Shown here: positions 6,986 to 14,984 of the stretch, one piece after another
Layout of the letters: the number at the start of each line of letters is the position of its first letter
Numbering within the stretch: the first letter of the stretch is position 1
Assembly: GCF_017168335.1 (NCBI RefSeq)
Contig: NZ_JABFAU010000056.1
Coordinates: 1 to 46,528 of the forward strand
From: Rhodococcus sp. KRD162
GTDB taxonomy: Bacteria > Actinomycetota > Actinomycetes > Mycobacteriales > Mycobacteriaceae
Direction of reading: 5' to 3'
DNA length: 46,528 nucleotides
Program-made: the position numbers and the translations under genes
The notes under the pieces: model-generated
Seen by the model: the letters and a program-made list of their open reading frames with translations, nothing else
Told to the model about the DNA's origin: nothing
The model's database searches: none

Positions 6986-7948
6986 GTGACCCAACCAGGA
7001 TCCCTTTCGGTCGTGCGTCCCTCGACCCGCGGCTGGGTGAGTCGATATCTGCATGCTGGTGAACGGATCATCGACGCGGAGGCGCTGACGGGCGGAATCA
7101 CGGCCGAAGTGGCGAAGTTGACTGTTCGTATGGTCAGCGGAGCCGAGCGTTACCTGGTGTTGCGCAGCTATACCGATTCCGCCAGGCTTCATCATGCCGA
7201 GGACTGGCTGGATCGCGAAAGCAATGCTTTGGCAACGCTTTCGGGATCGTGTGTGCCCGCTCCCGAGTTGGTGGCTGTCGATCCGCGCGCTGGATATTGC
7301 GAGTTCCCGTCGCTTCTCATGACCCACTTGCCGGGGTCGACACTTCTCATCGATGAATCCGTGGAAGTGCGGGTTCGCATGCTCGCGCGGCAACTCGTCG
7401 AGATACACGCCATAGATGCCAACAGTCGGCCGCGTGAATATCAGGTATTGACCACTGCCGACACTGTCGTACTACCCGCGCGAGCGGACGCGACAGTGTG
7501 GTCCGCCGCGGTCGACCTGATCCGCGGGCCGACCCCACGATACGAGGGACGGTTCCTGCATCGGGATTTTCAACCCGGAAACGTTCTGTTCGACATATCG
7601 GACTCGGGCATGCCTCGGATCACCGGCGTCGTCGACTGGGCTGGAGCATCGTGGGGGCCGACCGATCTCGACGTGGCACATTGCTCGACCAATCTTGCTC
7701 TGCTCCACGGGCCACAGTGGGGATCACGGTTCGCCTCCGCATACGAAGAGGCCGGCGGCACCCTTTCCAACAACTCACGAGCCCGGCAGTACTGGTGTGT
7801 GCGTGATGCGTTGGCCTGTTCCGCCGAAGTGCAGTTGTGGGCGTCGCCGTGGCGCGACGCCGGTCGAACGGACCTGACGCCGAGCGTCGTAGAGGAACGG
7901 TTGTGCGCTTACGTCAGGTTGTTGATGGACGCGCCCCAGGCCAGATGA
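6986..7948 (+). CDS. Aminoglycoside phosphotransferase (APH)-family kinase-like protein
   Basis: A 320-aa protein of the APH/choline kinase fold. The catalytic loop is FLHRDFQPGNVLF (HxDxxxxN) and the metal-binding segment is GVVDWAGASWGPTDLDVAH. The ATP-site strand YLVLRSYTDS lies N-terminal. The family phosphorylates small molecules, including aminoglycosides, macrolides and amino alcohols. No resistance phenotype can be assumed. The GTG at 6986 follows GAGGTG. The gene lies 12 bp after the merR gene on the same strand, so the pair is probably one transcript. Confidence 0.83.
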   Translation: MTQPGSLSVVRPSTRGWVSRYLHAGERIIDAEALTGGITAEVAKLTVRMVSGAERYLVLRSYTDSARLHHAEDWLDRESNALATLSGSCVPAPELVAVDPRAGYCEFPSLLMTHLPGSTLLIDESVEVRVRMLARQLVEIHAIDANSRPREYQVLTTADTVVLPARADATVWSAAVDLIRGPTPRYEGRFLHRDFQPGNVLFDISDSGMPRITGVVDWAGASWGPTDLDVAHCSTNLALLHGPQWGSRFASAYEEAGGTLSNNSRARQYWCVRDALACSAEVQLWASPWRDAGRTDLTPSVVEERLCAYVRLLMDAPQAR

Positions 7949-7975
7949 GTGGGTCATGTCTCCGGAATACCTCTT

Positions 7976-8023
7976 GAACATGTTCAAAATGGGGTCTAAC
8001 GTCATTTTTGAACACGTTCAGAA
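7976..8023. promoter_or_regulatory. Twin TetR operators with overlapping promoter
   Basis: TTGAACATGTTCAA (7976-7989) is a perfect 14-bp palindrome. TTGAACACGTTCAG (8010-8023) is a near-identical second copy 34 bp away. The first copy supplies a possible -35 (TTGAAC), with TAACGT 17 bp downstream as -10. They lie just before the tetR gene at 8037, as expected for autorepression. Confidence 0.75.
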
Positions 8024-8036
8024 ATGAGGCGAACCG

Positions 8037-8708
8037 ATGGCCCGCACATCCGAGACTCGCGGCAAGGTTGTCGAAGTTGCCCTTCGCCTGTTTCGAGAGG
8101 AGGGGTTTCAAGCAACCACGATGCGTCGCATTGCCGACGAAGCGGGCGTCTCCCTCGGTAATGCCTACTATTACTTCGCCGGCAAGGACGAACTGGTCAA
8201 CGAGTTGTACATGGTGATTCAGCGCGATCACCGCGAGCGCGCACTCCAGGTGTTGGTCCACGGCGGATCATTGTCGGAAAACCTTGCTGCCGTGTTGCAT
8301 TCCGGCCTCGACGTCATGGCCCCCTACCATGCCTTCGGCGGGTCTTTCCTACAATTGGCGTTGCCCACCCGGTCCAGCTCCAGTCCGTTCTCGCAGGAAT
8401 CGTCCGACGCCAGGTCCATGGCCATCGACCTCATGCGAACCACCTTGGAGACTTCGAAACAGAAGGTTCCGGCGTCGCTGAATGATGTTCTTCCACAACT
8501 ACTCTGGATGATCTACATGGGTGTCACCCTCCATTGGGTGACCGACTCCTCGGACAGCCAGCAGCGCACTCGCACACTGGTCGACGGGCTCGTGCCCGTG
8601 GTGGCCAAAGCCGTACGCCTCGCTCGCCTCCCGGTGGCGCGGGGGTTGGTCACCGATGTGGCCGGTCTGTTGAAACGAATGACGTCCCCAGAAGGGCTCG
8701 AACGATGA
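8037..8708 (+). CDS. TetR-family regulator
   Basis: A 223-aa protein with the standard TetR N-terminal helix-turn-helix (KVVEVALRLFREEGFQATTMRRIADEAGVSLGNAYYYFAGKDELVNELY, about 10-58). The C-terminal ligand domain is unassigned. Its stop codon overlaps the start of the epimerase-like gene by 4 bp (ATGA), so regulator and enzyme are co-expressed. Two matching palindromes upstream suggest it represses its own operon. The ligand may relate to the epimerase-like product. Confidence 0.92.
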   Translation: MARTSETRGKVVEVALRLFREEGFQATTMRRIADEAGVSLGNAYYYFAGKDELVNELYMVIQRDHRERALQVLVHGGSLSENLAAVLHSGLDVMAPYHAFGGSFLQLALPTRSSSSPFSQESSDARSMAIDLMRTTLETSKQKVPASLNDVLPQLLWMIYMGVTLHWVTDSSDSQQRTRTLVDGLVPVVAKAVRLARLPVARGLVTDVAGLLKRMTSPEGLER

Positions 8709-9637
8709 ATGATTCACTGTCGACCGTCGTCCTGTGCGGTGCCTCCGGCTACATCGGACGATACCTTCGCGCGTCGTACGAACAGCGCGGAATCCAGGTC
8801 CGGACCGTCGGACGCGGACCATCGAGCGACGCCACCTGGGACGACCGTCGCCGTCTCGTCGACGTTCTCGACGGTTCCGATCTGGTCGTCAACCTCGCGG
8901 GCCGCTCGGTGAGCTGCCGCTACAACAAGACCAACGCCGACGCGATCATGTCGTCCCGCGTACAGACGACGGCCGAGCTCGGACGTGCGTTGGCGGAGGT
9001 GCAGAACGCGCCCACTTTGTGGGTCAACGCCAGCACCGGAACCATCTATCGCGACTCACGCGATCGACCGATGGGCGAGAGCACCGGCGAACTGGGGTCG
9101 GGATTCTCCGTCGAGGTCGCTCGCGCCTGGGAGCGTGAGCTTTTCGACGCGGACGTCGCCATCCGCAAGGTGGCGTTGCGATTGTCGATCGTATTGGGCG
9201 CTGGAGGCGGAGCGATCAATCCGATGATCGACCTCGCACGGCTCGGACTGGGCGGCACGATGGGTGACGGCCAACAGATGTTCAGCTGGGTTCATGTCGC
9301 GGATGTCGCACGAGTTCTCGATCATCTCCACGAGAACCGGGGCATCTCCGGACCGGTCAACGTGGCAACTCCATACCCGGTCATCAATGAGGTTCTGATG
9401 CAGCAGATTCGGGCAACTCTGGGCCGCGCGCGCGGGGTGCCGACCCCGTCGTGGTTGCTCCAGTTCGGTGCACGCGTGATTCGTACCGAGGCAGAGTTGG
9501 TTCTCAAGAGCCGATGGGTGGACCCACTTGTGCTGACCGACAGCGGCTTCGAGTTCAGATATCCGACGCTGGACGACGCGCTGGCCGAGATCGCGTCCAG
9601 GACGCCCCGTGGTTTGCTCCCCGTCACCCTCGGTTGA
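8705..9637 (+). CDS. TIGR01777-family NAD(P)-dependent epimerase/sugar-nucleotide-epimerase-like protein
   Basis: A 310-aa extended-SDR protein. The N-terminal nucleotide-binding motif is VVLCGASGYIGRYL. The segments VNLAGRSVSCRYNKTNADAIMSSRVQTTAELGRAL and STGTIYRDSRDRPMGE are typical of the TIGR01777 (YfcH/SulA-like) family, as is the DUF1731 C terminus. The biochemical role of the family is poorly defined. ATG 8705 overlaps the tetR stop. The downstream 115 bp before the next tetR hold no gene. Confidence 0.85.
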   Translation: MNDSLSTVVLCGASGYIGRYLRASYEQRGIQVRTVGRGPSSDATWDDRRRLVDVLDGSDLVVNLAGRSVSCRYNKTNADAIMSSRVQTTAELGRALAEVQNAPTLWVNASTGTIYRDSRDRPMGESTGELGSGFSVEVARAWERELFDADVAIRKVALRLSIVLGAGGGAINPMIDLARLGLGGTMGDGQQMFSWVHVADVARVLDHLHENRGISGPVNVATPYPVINEVLMQQIRATLGRARGVPTPSWLLQFGARVIRTEAELVLKSRWVDPLVLTDSGFEFRYPTLDDALAEIASRTPRGLLPVTLG

Positions 9638-9752
9638 TGGGGATCAACCCCGATCGCCACACCAACGACGCCGATGCCGAGTTGACCAACATCTGCAGCT
9701 TCACCGTCGGGCATACAATGAGGCGCCCTCCACGCGCGGAAAGGACACGGAT

Positions 9753-10391
9753 ATGACGCAAACTGTTGATCCGCGCGCGCGAATAGAGGAGCGCGCTCGC
9801 AACAAGTTCGAGTCCAAACGGACCGAGCTGGCTGAGGCGACTCTGCACACGCTTGCCGAACTGGGGTACGCCCGCACCTCGCTGAGAGAGATCGCGCAGA
9901 ATTCCGAATATTCGCACGGCGTGCTGCACTACTACTTCACCGACAAACTCGATCTCATCACGCACGCTGTGCGCCAGTACGAGGCCATCTGCGTCACTCG
10001 TTACGACGAGGTGGTGGCCGATGCAGTCGACGCCACCGGACTGTCAGAGGACTTCGAGGCGAAGTACTTCGGCACCCTGACCGCGGACGCAGGCATCCAC
10101 CGCCTCTGGTACGACCTCCGAAATCAAGCATTGTTCGACGGCTCGTTTCGCAGCGACGTACTCGAGATCGAGGAGCGACGCGTGGACATGATCTGGCGAG
10201 TAGTTTCCCGCTACTGCGAACTCCACGGCACCGAGCCGGCTCTCGATCGAGCATCCGCCTACATCCTTCTCGACGGCATCTTTCAGCGAGCCCTTCTGCA
10301 ACACCTCGCCGGAAACTCAGACGAACTGGACGCCGCACGAGTGCAACTACGCTCTGCCTTTTCGATGCTGGATTTCCCGACGCGTCAGTAG
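9753..10391 (+). CDS. TetR-family regulator
   Basis: A 212-aa TetR protein. The helix-turn-helix is ELAEATLHTLAELGYARTSLREIAQNSEYSHGVLHYYFTDKLDLITHAV (about 27-76). A BetI-like C-terminal domain follows (DLRNQALFDGSFRSDVLEIEERRVDMIWRVV). GGAAAGGA precedes the ATG at good spacing. A TACAAT -10-like hexamer lies at 9714-9719, without a convincing -35. No target is obvious; both neighbours are on the same strand. Confidence 0.9.
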   Translation: MTQTVDPRARIEERARNKFESKRTELAEATLHTLAELGYARTSLREIAQNSEYSHGVLHYYFTDKLDLITHAVRQYEAICVTRYDEVVADAVDATGLSEDFEAKYFGTLTADAGIHRLWYDLRNQALFDGSFRSDVLEIEERRVDMIWRVVSRYCELHGTEPALDRASAYILLDGIFQRALLQHLAGNSDELDAARVQLRSAFSMLDFPTRQ

Positions 10392-10544
10392 GTCCTGGGC
10401 CGGATGCCTGTGTAGATGCCGGGAACCCGATCGCTCGCTACGACGGTCCAGCGCCTTCGACAGCGGCACGCATAGGTGCATCGCAGGGCACCTGATCACG
10501 CCACCGCACCGCCGTATGCCATCATGGAGGTGCGCCTGGGTGCG

Positions 10545-10607
10545 CAGCGGCGGTGGGGCTCGCCGTAACCGAACCTCGGCCTGCGGGCCGACAACAGTCC
10601 CTGTCTC
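10545..10607 (+). ncRNA. Fluoride (crcB) riboswitch
   Basis: The element lies directly upstream of two crcB genes. Stem GGCG/CGCC (10549-10552 with 10561-10564) encloses GTGGGGCT, followed by the conserved AACC (10567-10570). A second hairpin is CGGCC-TGCG-GGCCG (10577-10590). The 3' strand AGTCCC (10596-10601) can pair fully with loop GGGGCT (10555-10560), allowing one G-U, giving the pseudoknot that defines the fold. Stem, AAC, hairpin and pseudoknot occur in the order seen in known crcB RNAs. A start codon lies about 40 nt downstream, so translational or transcriptional control is possible. Confidence 0.85.
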
Positions 10608-10641
10608 GGTTCTCGTATGTCCGCAGATAGGGAGCAGGTCG

Positions 10642-11142
10642 ATGAACAATTTCGACGAGTCACACGGTGGCACCGACGACAGGTCCATCCCGGTCGACCC
10701 AGACGGCGTGGATTCATCGCGTCCCCTCCATGTCCAACCCGTTGCCATTGCAGCAGTGGCGCTCGGTGGCCTGGTGGGCACCGGTATTCGGTACGGTGCC
10801 GAGTCGGCGTTTCCGTCCGGTTCCGGTTCGTTCCCGTTCACCACCCTCGTCATCAACCTCACCGGGGCCTTCATTCTGGGAATGCTGTTGGAACGGCTCG
10901 TTCTGTCCGGCCCCGACGCCGGCTGGCGACGACGAATCCGATTGTGCATCGGTACCGGGGTCCTCGGCTCGTACACCACCTACAGTTCGTTTGCCCTCGA
11001 GACCGTGGAGTTGCTACGAGATCATCGTGTGGTGGCTGCCGGGGTGTACATGACCGTCAGCGTGATCGTCGGTACGTTCGCAGCCGGAGCCGGCATCGTT
11101 CTCGCACAACGGTTCGGTGCCACCAAGGAGGAGACGCGATGA
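10642..11142 (+). CDS. crcB: Fluoride exporter CrcB/Fluc subunit 1
   Basis: A 166-aa inner-membrane protein with a 30-residue soluble N-terminal extension and four predicted membrane helices. CrcB features include GGLVGTGIRYG, FPFTTLVINLTGAFILGML (the conserved Asn in VINL) and GVLGSYTTYSSFALETVEL (the Phe-box/TTYSSF segment). CrcB/Fluc proteins form dual-topology fluoride channels that lower cytosolic fluoride. A riboswitch lies upstream. The stop overlaps the next crcB start by 4 bp (ATGA), so the pair probably forms a heterodimer. Confidence 0.93.
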   Translation: MNNFDESHGGTDDRSIPVDPDGVDSSRPLHVQPVAIAAVALGGLVGTGIRYGAESAFPSGSGSFPFTTLVINLTGAFILGMLLERLVLSGPDAGWRRRIRLCIGTGVLGSYTTYSSFALETVELLRDHRVVAAGVYMTVSVIVGTFAAGAGIVLAQRFGATKEETR

Positions 11143-11507
11143 TCGCGTTGTGGGTCGTCCTCGCGGGAAGCGCTGGGGCAGTAAGCAGGTTCGTGCTCGA
11201 CGGCGTAATCCGCTCACGGCTGAAGACTGAATTTCCCTACGCCACAGTGGTGATCAACGTAGTCGGATCGGCAATCCTCGGCGTGGTGGCGGGGTTGGTG
11301 ACGTTCAGGTCCGCACCGGAACAGGTGCAAGCGATAGTCGGTGTCGGATTCTGCGGCGGTTTCACCACTTTCAGCACCGCAAGCGTGGAGACCGTTCGAT
11401 TGCTCGAACGCCGACGCTACGGATCCGCGGCATACAACGCCGTCGGCACTGCGCTCACCACCACCGCAGTGGCAGGTGTGGCGATGGTCGCGGCAGCGTA
11501 TATGTGA
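11139..11507 (+). CDS. crcB: Fluoride exporter CrcB/Fluc subunit 2
   Basis: A 122-aa protein with four membrane helices. Conserved segments are GSAGAVSRFVLD, FPYATVVINVVGSAILG and GFCGGFTTFSTASVETVRLLE. It lacks the N-terminal extension of its partner. Paired single-gene crcB homologues of opposite topology are known to make a hetero-dimeric fluoride channel. Coupled to the first crcB by a 4-bp overlap and controlled by the same riboswitch. Confidence 0.93.
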   Translation: MIALWVVLAGSAGAVSRFVLDGVIRSRLKTEFPYATVVINVVGSAILGVVAGLVTFRSAPEQVQAIVGVGFCGGFTTFSTASVETVRLLERRRYGSAAYNAVGTALTTTAVAGVAMVAAAYM

Positions 11508-11518
11508 CCTGCCTGCGG

Positions 11519-11623
11519 AGCCGACATTTCTGACGGTTCCGACCGCAGCACGTCACCGTAATCGTCCCTGACGCGGTGCCGCCACGCTGCGGACGCAGGG
11601 AGTTCACGAAGGTCGATCGTCAT
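11519..11623 (-). pseudogene. Possible 5' remnant of a small actinobacterial gene
   Basis: Reading from ATG 11623, which has GGAG at good spacing, the frame gives MTIDLRELPASAAWRHR and some 20 more residues. It then runs without family character into the antisense of crcB. The opening resembles short actinobacterial proteins that continue with an AREGFE-type stretch, which is missing here. It looks like a surviving ribosome site and N terminus of a lost gene. Weak evidence. Confidence 0.25.
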
Positions 11624-11769
11624 GTCATTACTCCGTTTCGATGCACCGATGAAGGTCGAGAATATCGAGATCAGGCCCGTACCCCTTGACCTTCGAGTTA
11701 CAGGAACCTCGATGCTGACGGTTGCCGCACAGTGCGGACCACCGGTACATGATCGAAGGAGCCGAAGCG

Positions 11770-12276
11770 ATGACCGACGACGCCACGATGAAAGCCATAA
11801 TCGCAGCAGTGGCCGAAGGCCGCAGCGGAAATCCCGTGGACGCTCGTCGCACGCTGCTCGATCTCTGGAACAGGATCGGCAGTAACGGCGATGCCCTGCA
11901 CCGTTGCACTCTCGCGCACTATCTGGCGGATCTCTACGACGACCCAGCGCAGTCCTTGGCGTGGGACATCCGGTCTCTCGATGCGGCAGATGCCCTCACC
12001 GACAGCCGAGTTCGACATCATCACGCGACGCTGTATGTCGCCGGTTTCTATCCGTCGCTCCACCTCAACCTCGCCGACGACTATCGCCGTCTTTCGTCGT
12101 TCGAGGCGGCCGAGGACCACATCGCGGCAGCGAAGAAACTGGCGAAGGACCTGCCCGACGATTCGTACGGCACCGGCATCCGAGACGCCATCGCCGAGAT
12201 CGGCCAGGCTATTGCCGGCCGAGACTCGAGGCCTCGAAAGCAAGAGGAGGTCTCCGGTTCCACGCAGACGGACTGA
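11770..12276 (+). CDS. TPR-like hypothetical protein
   Basis: A 168-aa, largely helical soluble protein. Paired helices such as DARRTLLDLWNRIGSNGDALHRCTLAHYLADLYDDPAQSLAWDIRSLDAAD and LHLNLADDYRRLSSFEAAEDHIAAAKKLAKDL have tetratricopeptide-repeat spacing and small residues. Such folds bind proteins; no partner is suggested by neighbours. GGAGCCGAAGCG precedes the ATG at 11770; an in-frame ATG 21 nt upstream is less well placed. The 262 bp before the start show no other convincing gene on the plus strand. Confidence 0.75.
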   Translation: MTDDATMKAIIAAVAEGRSGNPVDARRTLLDLWNRIGSNGDALHRCTLAHYLADLYDDPAQSLAWDIRSLDAADALTDSRVRHHHATLYVAGFYPSLHLNLADDYRRLSSFEAAEDHIAAAKKLAKDLPDDSYGTGIRDAIAEIGQAIAGRDSRPRKQEEVSGSTQTD

Positions 12277-12352
12277 TGCGTCCCCGTCTCGTGACGCGCG
12301 TGCCCAGTTGTGCGTATGTGACGTCAACGGTCCATGTGATCGCTTCTCTCGC

Positions 12353-12688
12353 TCACGAGGATTCGATCCTGGCGAACGGATAGCCGCCGATGACCACGAC
12401 GACGAAGACATATCCTGCAAGCCCAAACAATTCCCACGTGGTTCTTTCGCGCTGGAAGTCGAGGAAAATCCACGCCAACGGAGCGAGAAGCAAAACAGCG
12501 CTGACGATCCCGCACACAGCGAACCACCTGTTCGCCGCTGCGCGCAGGTGCGGCGTGGTTTTCACCCGGTCCGGTACATCGCCGCCGTAGTAGTCGGAAT
12601 GGAGCGCCTTTCCTCGAATACCGACAGATGCTCCATAACTGAACGCGACGACGCCCACGATCAGGCCGAGAGCAAGTGCAGTGTTCAC
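12353..12688 (-). CDS. Small membrane protein (three predicted helices)
   Basis: A 111-aa hydrophobic protein. Predicted membrane segments lie at about 3-22, 54-76 and 86-104. Between the first two is a soluble loop with HSDYYGGDVPDRVKTTPHLRAAANRW. No family was recognised. The GTG start at 12688 overlaps the stop of the upstream membrane-protein gene by 4 bp (GTGA), so the two are coupled and may form a complex. Confidence 0.65.
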   Translation of the reverse strand: MNTALALGLIVGVVAFSYGASVGIRGKALHSDYYGGDVPDRVKTTPHLRAAANRWFAVCGIVSAVLLLAPLAWIFLDFQRERTTWELFGLAGYVFVVVVIGGYPFARIESS

Positions 12689-13107
12689 GACGCCCCGACC
12701 GTCCGGTAGATGCGAATCGTGTTGGCGCACGCCCACCCTGCAATGATCGGCGCTAGCAAGCCGAGCCACGGAACGTGACCGGTGAACGCCACCACGAGAA
12801 TCGCGAACGCGATCGCGGTCGTGCCGTAGGAGTCGACTTTTCGGCCGATCGAGGAATTGGCCGGAGCAACCTTTGCCGGAAATCGCGGGGAGTCGGCGAG
12901 CATCCTCACCGCTGATACACATGCCGAGATGCCTGCGATGACTATGAATGCGAAGACGAACGCACCGCCCAATCCGATACCGGCCCAATCCATACGCGGC
13001 TCGAACAGTCCTCGAGCGACCGACCCGATCACCGCAACCGACGCGAAGAACCCCAGGTACAGCAACGCGATGGGTCCCGCCAGTCCAGTTCTCGCGCTAT
13101 CGCCCAT
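12685..13107 (-). CDS. Small membrane protein (four predicted helices)
   Basis: A 140-aa protein with hydrophobic segments near residues 10-30, 42-64, 92-110 and 112-127. The central loop is basic. No catalytic motif or family was recognised. ATG 13107 is preferred to an upstream in-frame TTG (13122). It is the first gene of a two-gene operon with the membrane protein that overlaps its stop. The operon is convergent with the TPR-like gene, with a 76-bp gap that has no clear terminator. Confidence 0.65.
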   Translation of the reverse strand: MGDSARTGLAGPIALLYLGFFASVAVIGSVARGLFEPRMDWAGIGLGGAFVFAFIVIAGISACVSAVRMLADSPRFPAKVAPANSSIGRKVDSYGTTAIAFAILVVAFTGHVPWLGLLAPIIAGWACANTIRIYRTVGAS

Positions 13108-13212
13108 ACCGGACGGTATCAAATGGAATCGAACGGATCGTGCCGTGCGGGTTCGTCGCAGCGGTTGGTGGCGCTTCCGTAGATCACCGCGAAGAGAGTC
13201 AGCGCCGGACTC

Positions 13213-13701
13213 TTATCCGAGATCCAGAAGTAGTCGCTTCAACAAGTCGGCGAGTTGGCTTCGCTCGTCCGAATTCAGCGATCTCAGCAGAGTTTCCTCG
13301 TTGGCTACATGCGCCGGTAGCGCGGCATCCACTGCGGCGACCCCTGCCGGCGTCAATTGCACGATCACCACTCGGCGGTTGCTCGGGTCGATTTCTCGTT
13401 CGATCAGGCCCTTGTCGGTCAGCCGGTTCAGCCGGTGGGTGACCGCGCCCGAGGTCACCATCGCACTGTCCAACAACTGCCCGACGGTGAGTCGATAAGG
13501 AGCTCCGGCGCGTCGGAGCGTGGCAATGAGGTCGAATTCGCCCGACTGCAAGCCGAATTCGGACAGCACGGCCTGAATCCTTTTGTCCAGTACGGATGCT
13601 GCTCGCCCGATCCGCCCGATGACGGCCATCGGGCTGACATCGACCTCTGGTCGCTCGGTGTGCCACTGCTGCACGATCCGATCCACTGCATCGTCCGCCA
13701 T
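13213..13701 (-). CDS. MarR-family regulator
   Basis: A 162-aa MarR protein. The winged helix region contains LQSGEFDLIATLRRAGAPYRLTVGQLLDSAMVTSGAVTHRLNRLTDKGLIEREIDPSNRRVVIVQLTPAG (about 50-120), with dimerisation helices on both sides. The DPSNRR wing is typical. The gene is divergent from a DMT-family transporter, with paired candidate operators between them. By analogy it should repress the exporter until a small ligand binds. Confidence 0.92.
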   Translation of the reverse strand: MADDAVDRIVQQWHTERPEVDVSPMAVIGRIGRAASVLDKRIQAVLSEFGLQSGEFDLIATLRRAGAPYRLTVGQLLDSAMVTSGAVTHRLNRLTDKGLIEREIDPSNRRVVIVQLTPAGVAAVDAALPAHVANEETLLRSLNSDERSQLADLLKRLLLDLG

Positions 13702-13719
13702 CGAACATCACCTTAATAT

Positions 13720-13790
13720 TTCAGCGTTGAATTGTTTGACATTGCCACTTCGTCGACCTACGGTTCATCACTAGATAGTTCAGCGTTGAG
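13720..13790. promoter_or_regulatory. Paired MarR operator candidates
   Basis: TTCAGCGTTGAA (13720-13731; half-sites TTCA/TGAA) and TTCAGCGTTGAG (13779-13790) are the same sequence apart from the last base. They are 59 bp apart in the divergent marR/transporter region, one close to each gene. The arrangement suits co-repression of both genes. Confidence 0.65.
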
Positions 13791-13828
13791 ATGTTGCATG
13801 ACCTTAGTCCCCCGGAGATGAGTCCACC

Positions 13829-14758
13829 ATGAGGACACGCCACGAACAGGCACAACCGACCGATGCCCGACGCCTCCTCGCGCCTCGTGTCACGCCGTCG
13901 ACCCTCGTTTTCACCGCTACTGCCGCGCTCGCCCCCATCATGTGGGGAACGACTTATCTGGTGACGACCGAACTCCTGCCGCCGGATCGGCCCATGACCG
14001 CCAGCGTCCTCCGCGCAATCCCCGCCGGACTGCTTCTCCTGCTCATTGCGCCAGGCATTCCCGGCAAGGGCTGGAGGCTGAAGACCGCGACCCTCGGGGT
14101 GCTGAACATCGGATTGTTCTTTCCGATGTTGTTCGTGGCCGCCTACCGACTGCCAGGAGGCATCGCGGCCGTCGTCGGATCTGCGCAGCCGCTCGTCATC
14201 ATCGCGATATCGACAGCGCTGGGCTGGGGACGAACGCGACCCGTGCAACTCGGATGGGCTGTTGTTGCGGTCGCCGGGGTCGCGGTGGCGGCTGCGTCGG
14301 GCACGGTCCGGCTCGATGCGATCGGTTTGGCCGCGGCGGCAGTCGGAACCGTCAGCATGGCGATGGGCATCACCCTCACCAAGCGCTGGGGGGTTGCTCC
14401 GAACACGAACCCGCTCACGTCCACTGCGTGGCAATTGCTTGTCGGCGGCCTCGTCATCTGCCCGCTGATTCCCATCGTCGACGACGGTGCCTGGACCGTC
14501 GATGCACATGCAGTGATCGGATACGCCTGGCTGGCAGTGATGGGTGGTGCGGTTGCCTACTCACTCTGGTTTCGTGGTGCCCGCAATCTTCCGACCACCA
14601 ACATCGCCCTCCTAGGGGTGCTGAGCCCGTTGACCGCGGCCGTTCTCGGTTGGATCATTCTGGGCCAGAACATGACCGGATTGCAGTGCCTTGGATTCGG
14701 CGTCGCACTCCTCGGCTCGATCGCCGGCCAATTCGTGAAAACACCGTCGCCGCGGTAG
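13829..14758 (+). CDS. EamA/DMT-family exporter
   Basis: A 309-aa integral membrane protein with about ten hydrophobic helices in two EamA repeats. The first contains LAPIMWGTTYLVTTELLPPDRPMTASVLRAIPAGLLLLL and ends near residue 155. The second ends with LLGVLSPLTAAVLGWIILGQNMTGLQCLGFGVALLGSIAGQ. DMT exporters move amino acids, metabolites or toxic compounds across the inner membrane. It is divergent from marR and probably repressed by it. No substrate can be given. The 217 bp that follow hold no convincing gene. Confidence 0.9.
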   Translation: MRTRHEQAQPTDARRLLAPRVTPSTLVFTATAALAPIMWGTTYLVTTELLPPDRPMTASVLRAIPAGLLLLLIAPGIPGKGWRLKTATLGVLNIGLFFPMLFVAAYRLPGGIAAVVGSAQPLVIIAISTALGWGRTRPVQLGWAVVAVAGVAVAAASGTVRLDAIGLAAAAVGTVSMAMGITLTKRWGVAPNTNPLTSTAWQLLVGGLVICPLIPIVDDGAWTVDAHAVIGYAWLAVMGGAVAYSLWFRGARNLPTTNIALLGVLSPLTAAVLGWIILGQNMTGLQCLGFGVALLGSIAGQFVKTPSPR

Positions 14759-14984
14759 GAATCGACGAAAACCCAGGCGGGAAGCGCATGCCGACCTCGA
14801 GTGCACCAATCGGCCACTACACCAACATCATTCCATCATCTCGATCCACAATCAGGCAGTGATCCCGCTTCGCCACCTCAATCCAGGGACACGTTCTCGG
14901 GTGCGTTCGGGCCCGCCGGCAAAAACGACCGGGTAGTCCGTGTCGTAAACCTGGGCGCAACAACAACGATCTATCGTGACCCTT

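Noticed and set aside
6986..7948. Antibiotic-resistance aminoglycoside phosphotransferase
   Set aside because: Only the general kinase fold is visible. Many chromosomal members of this family have other substrates, so no resistance claim is made.
10474..10493. Terminator hairpin AGGTGC/GCACCT after the second tetR gene
   Set aside because: Only six pairs with an 8-nt loop and no following U-run, too weak to call.
14765..14830. tRNA-like stretch on the minus strand (TAGTGGCC-ATTGGT followed by a TTCG-type segment)
   Set aside because: The acceptor arms do not pair and no anticodon stem or 3' end fits. It looks like chance resemblance.
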